Shown: positions 6,387 through 6,831 of the stretch, in pieces
Numbering within the stretch: position 1 is the stretch's first letter
Layout: every line of letters starts with the position of its first letter
DNA from: Pseudomonadales bacterium
GTDB taxonomy: Bacteria; Pseudomonadota; Gammaproteobacteria; Pseudomonadales; DT-91
Length of the DNA: 6,831 nucleotides
Assembly: GCA_013215025.1 (NCBI GenBank)
Contig: JABSRR010000171.1
Span: 1 to 6,831, forward strand
Direction of reading: 5' to 3'
Translations under genes and position numbers: made by a program
Notes under the pieces: generated by a model
Told to the model about the DNA's origin: nothing
The model's input: only the letters and a program-made list of their open reading frames with translations
Databases searched by the model: none

Positions 6387-6831
6387 GCCTGTAGCAAACA
6401 AACTCAGCTACCAGCTTATCGAACATGACTCATTAGATTACGTCGTTATAGCGGGCAATCAAACAGGGCTTTCTGCCCTGTTTTTTGTTGACGCGAATAC
6501 CGATGTGTTTCAACAAGCAGAGCTTGTATTAAGTGGTTTTTTTCCGCAGCAGGTTTTTTTTTCGGCAAACTTACCCGCTGTTTGCGGCGTATCAAAAATA
6601 GAAAAACTTTTGAGCGAGTTCACGCAGGAAAATTTTAAGCAGGTGCAACAGATTCCTAAACACCCATCGGGCACGCCATTTCAGCAGTTGGTGTGGCAAC
6701 AGCTTGATACCATCGCTTGGGGTAAGAGTGTCAGCTACTCAGATATCGCCATGGCAATTCATAAACCCGCTGCAGTTCGAGCGGTCGCGAATGCTGTAGG
6801 GCAAAACCGCGTGTCGATAATCACCCCATGC
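6379..6831 (+). CDS. ogt: Methylated-DNA--[protein]-cysteine S-methyltransferase (Ogt-like), 3'-truncated by the window
   Basis: This suicide DNA-repair protein transfers alkyl groups from O6-alkylguanine (or O4-alkylthymine) to its own cysteine. The frame runs 151 codons to the right edge and ends exactly on TGC, the Cys of the expected PCHR active site (preceded by VSIITP). Upstream are FQQLVWQQLDTIAWGKSVSY (about 110-129), which carries the conserved Trp and Tyr of the DNA-binding domain, and RAVANAVGQN (about 134-143), with the arginine finger and hinge Asn. The Pro that usually follows that Asn is Arg here. Residues 1-95 fit the N-terminal beta-rich domain (for example TGLSALFF). An in-frame TGA at 6370 leaves GTG 6379 as the only start covering this domain; it overlaps the preceding bacterioferritin by 8 bp (GTGAATAA) and has no clear Shine-Dalgarno, suggesting translational coupling. 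A terminator-like hairpin lies inside the 5' coding part. Confidence 0.85.
   Translation, partial: MNKPVANKLSYQLIEHDSLDYVVIAGNQTGLSALFFVDANTDVFQQAELVLSGFFPQQVFFSANLPAVCGVSKIEKLLSEFTQENFKQVQQIPKHPSGTPFQQLVWQQLDTIAWGKSVSYSDIAMAIHKPAAVRAVANAVGQNRVSIITPC
6461..6486 (+). terminator. Terminator-like hairpin within the 5' coding region of the Ogt-like gene
   Basis: AAACAGGGC (6461-6469) pairs perfectly with GCCCTGTTT (6475-6483) around the loop TTTCT, and six Ts run from 6481 to 6486. This is a textbook Rho-independent form and lies about 75 bp after the second bacterioferritin stop, where a terminator for that operon would be expected. It also reads in frame as NQTGLSALFF of the alkyltransferase N-terminal domain. 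Whether it terminates may depend on whether ribosomes are translating through it. Confidence 0.7.

Overview
The window looks like an ordinary chromosomal segment of a gammaproteobacterium. The gene set (pyrC-rnt, argG, a tandem bacterioferritin pair) and the protein sequences resemble Pseudomonas and marine Cellvibrionales-type lineages. The base composition looks intermediate, less GC-rich than Pseudomonas. The taxonomic guess is inference from remembered family sequences, not a search. No mobile elements, tRNA or rRNA genes, CRISPR arrays or phage genes are visible.

Layout, left to right. (1) On the minus strand, pyrC (dihydroorotase) is followed by rnt (RNase T) and then by the start of an unrecognised ORF with a membrane segment that runs off the left edge; these could form one transcript. 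(2) A 158-bp intergenic region separates pyrC from the divergent argG (argininosuccinate synthase, plus strand). (3) A near-perfect bidirectional terminator lies between argG and a convergent minus-strand SLC13-type permease with two internal RCK_C (TrkA_C) domains. (4) A 288-bp divergent region carries a plausible sigma70 promoter and a degenerate Fur-box-like element. It is followed by two plus-strand bacterioferritin genes joined by a TAATG overlap. (5) An O6-alkylguanine-DNA alkyltransferase (Ogt-like) gene overlaps the end of the second bacterioferritin gene. The right edge cuts it exactly after its catalytic Cys codon.

pyrC and argG are biosynthetic (pyrimidine and arginine), and rnt matures tRNA and other stable RNA 3' ends. 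The two bacterioferritin subunits are complementary. The first keeps the haem-ligand Met52 but has a degraded ferroxidase centre (Asp51, Gln54). The second has a full diiron site but Leu52 in place of the haem Met. They most likely co-assemble into one iron-storage cage.

The most unusual point is a strong terminator-like hairpin with a T tract inside the 5' coding region of the Ogt-like gene, about 75 bp past the bacterioferritin stop. It could end the iron-storage transcript while still being readable as part of the alkyltransferase. Most of the window is housekeeping DNA, and I see no clearly new multi-gene system.
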